A program made the translations under genes and the position numbers. From Dendrolimus kikuchii (Eukaryota > Arthropoda > Insecta > Lepidoptera > Lasiocampidae), in the NCBI GenBank assembly GCA_019925095.2, contig CM034392.1:813501-877500 (forward strand): a DNA stretch of 64,000 nucleotides, in the 5' to 3' direction. Below, piece after piece: positions 63,946 to 64,000 of the stretch (its first letter is position 1; every line of letters begins with the position of its first letter). The notes below the pieces were generated by a model, which was not told the DNA's origin, did not search any database, and was given only the letters and a program-made list of their open reading frames with translations.

Positions 63946-64000
63946 AATGTCAAAGAAGCAAGTGAGGTGTGTAAGAATAAGCCTAAATGGCGATCTGTTG
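63946..64000 (+). mobile_element. RTE-like LINE 3' end, cut by window edge
   Basis: ATGAATGTCAAAGAAGCAAGTG to GATCTGTTG; continues past the window. Confidence 0.85.

Overview
The window looks like intergenic, repeat-choked DNA of a lepidopteran (moth or butterfly). The evidence is the AT-rich background, Helitrons that begin TCTTATACTAATATATAAA and end in CTAG, RTE-type LINE ends in (TATG)n, CR1/Jockey-like LINEs whose 3' ends carry CTGCCTGTCTGCTG or (TATC)n, a tRNA-derived SINE with an (ATT)n tail, and R1-like LINE ends. I found no host protein-coding gene, no tRNA or rRNA gene, and no CRISPR. Every ORF I could interpret belongs to a transposable element. The species cannot be named from what is visible.

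The dominant component is a roughly 300-bp retroposed element, called A300 here, with about 30 copies in both orientations. Its last ~105 bp match the 3' end of a CR1-like LINE present at 56678-57435, so A300 looks like a SINE-type parasite of that LINE. Second is an RTE-like LINE with 23 mostly 5'-truncated copies, about fifteen of them flanked by 8-18 bp target-site duplications (TSDs). Others are tRNA-SINE 'D', Helitrons, nine solo or partial LTRs in three or four families, R1-like ends (families R1L and E), a Jockey-like LINE with a (TATC)n tail (24091-24925, 26557-27890, 31330-33058), an RNase H-bearing I/LOA-type LINE (28880-30595), five copies of an endonuclease-like LINE tail (family H), several MITEs/foldbacks, and two tandem arrays (288-bp unit at 17052-18838; 163-bp unit at 25072-25835).

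Layout: 1-8 kb holds A300, RTE and SINE copies plus a Helitron carrying a 1-kb insertion. 8.2-10.4 kb is a decayed DNA transposon with a transposase C-terminal remnant. 10.7-16.9 kb is mixed LTR/LINE/SINE. 17-18.8 kb is satellite. 19.5-23.6 kb has LTRs and LINE tails. 24-28.5 kb has LINEs, the 163-bp array and the deepest nest in the window. 28.8-33 kb holds the best preserved coding sequence (two LINEs). 33-42 kb has A300/E/RTE nests and a pogo-like element. 42-47 kb has MITEs and degenerate coding remnants. 47-64 kb has A300, RTE, LTR and LINE debris.

Several insertions can be dated relative to one another because a second copy of the host repeat elsewhere in the window supplies the uninterrupted site. 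Dense nesting in both orientations, solo LTRs and absence of genes suggest heterochromatin, perhaps a W-linked or piRNA-source region. That last step is inference only.
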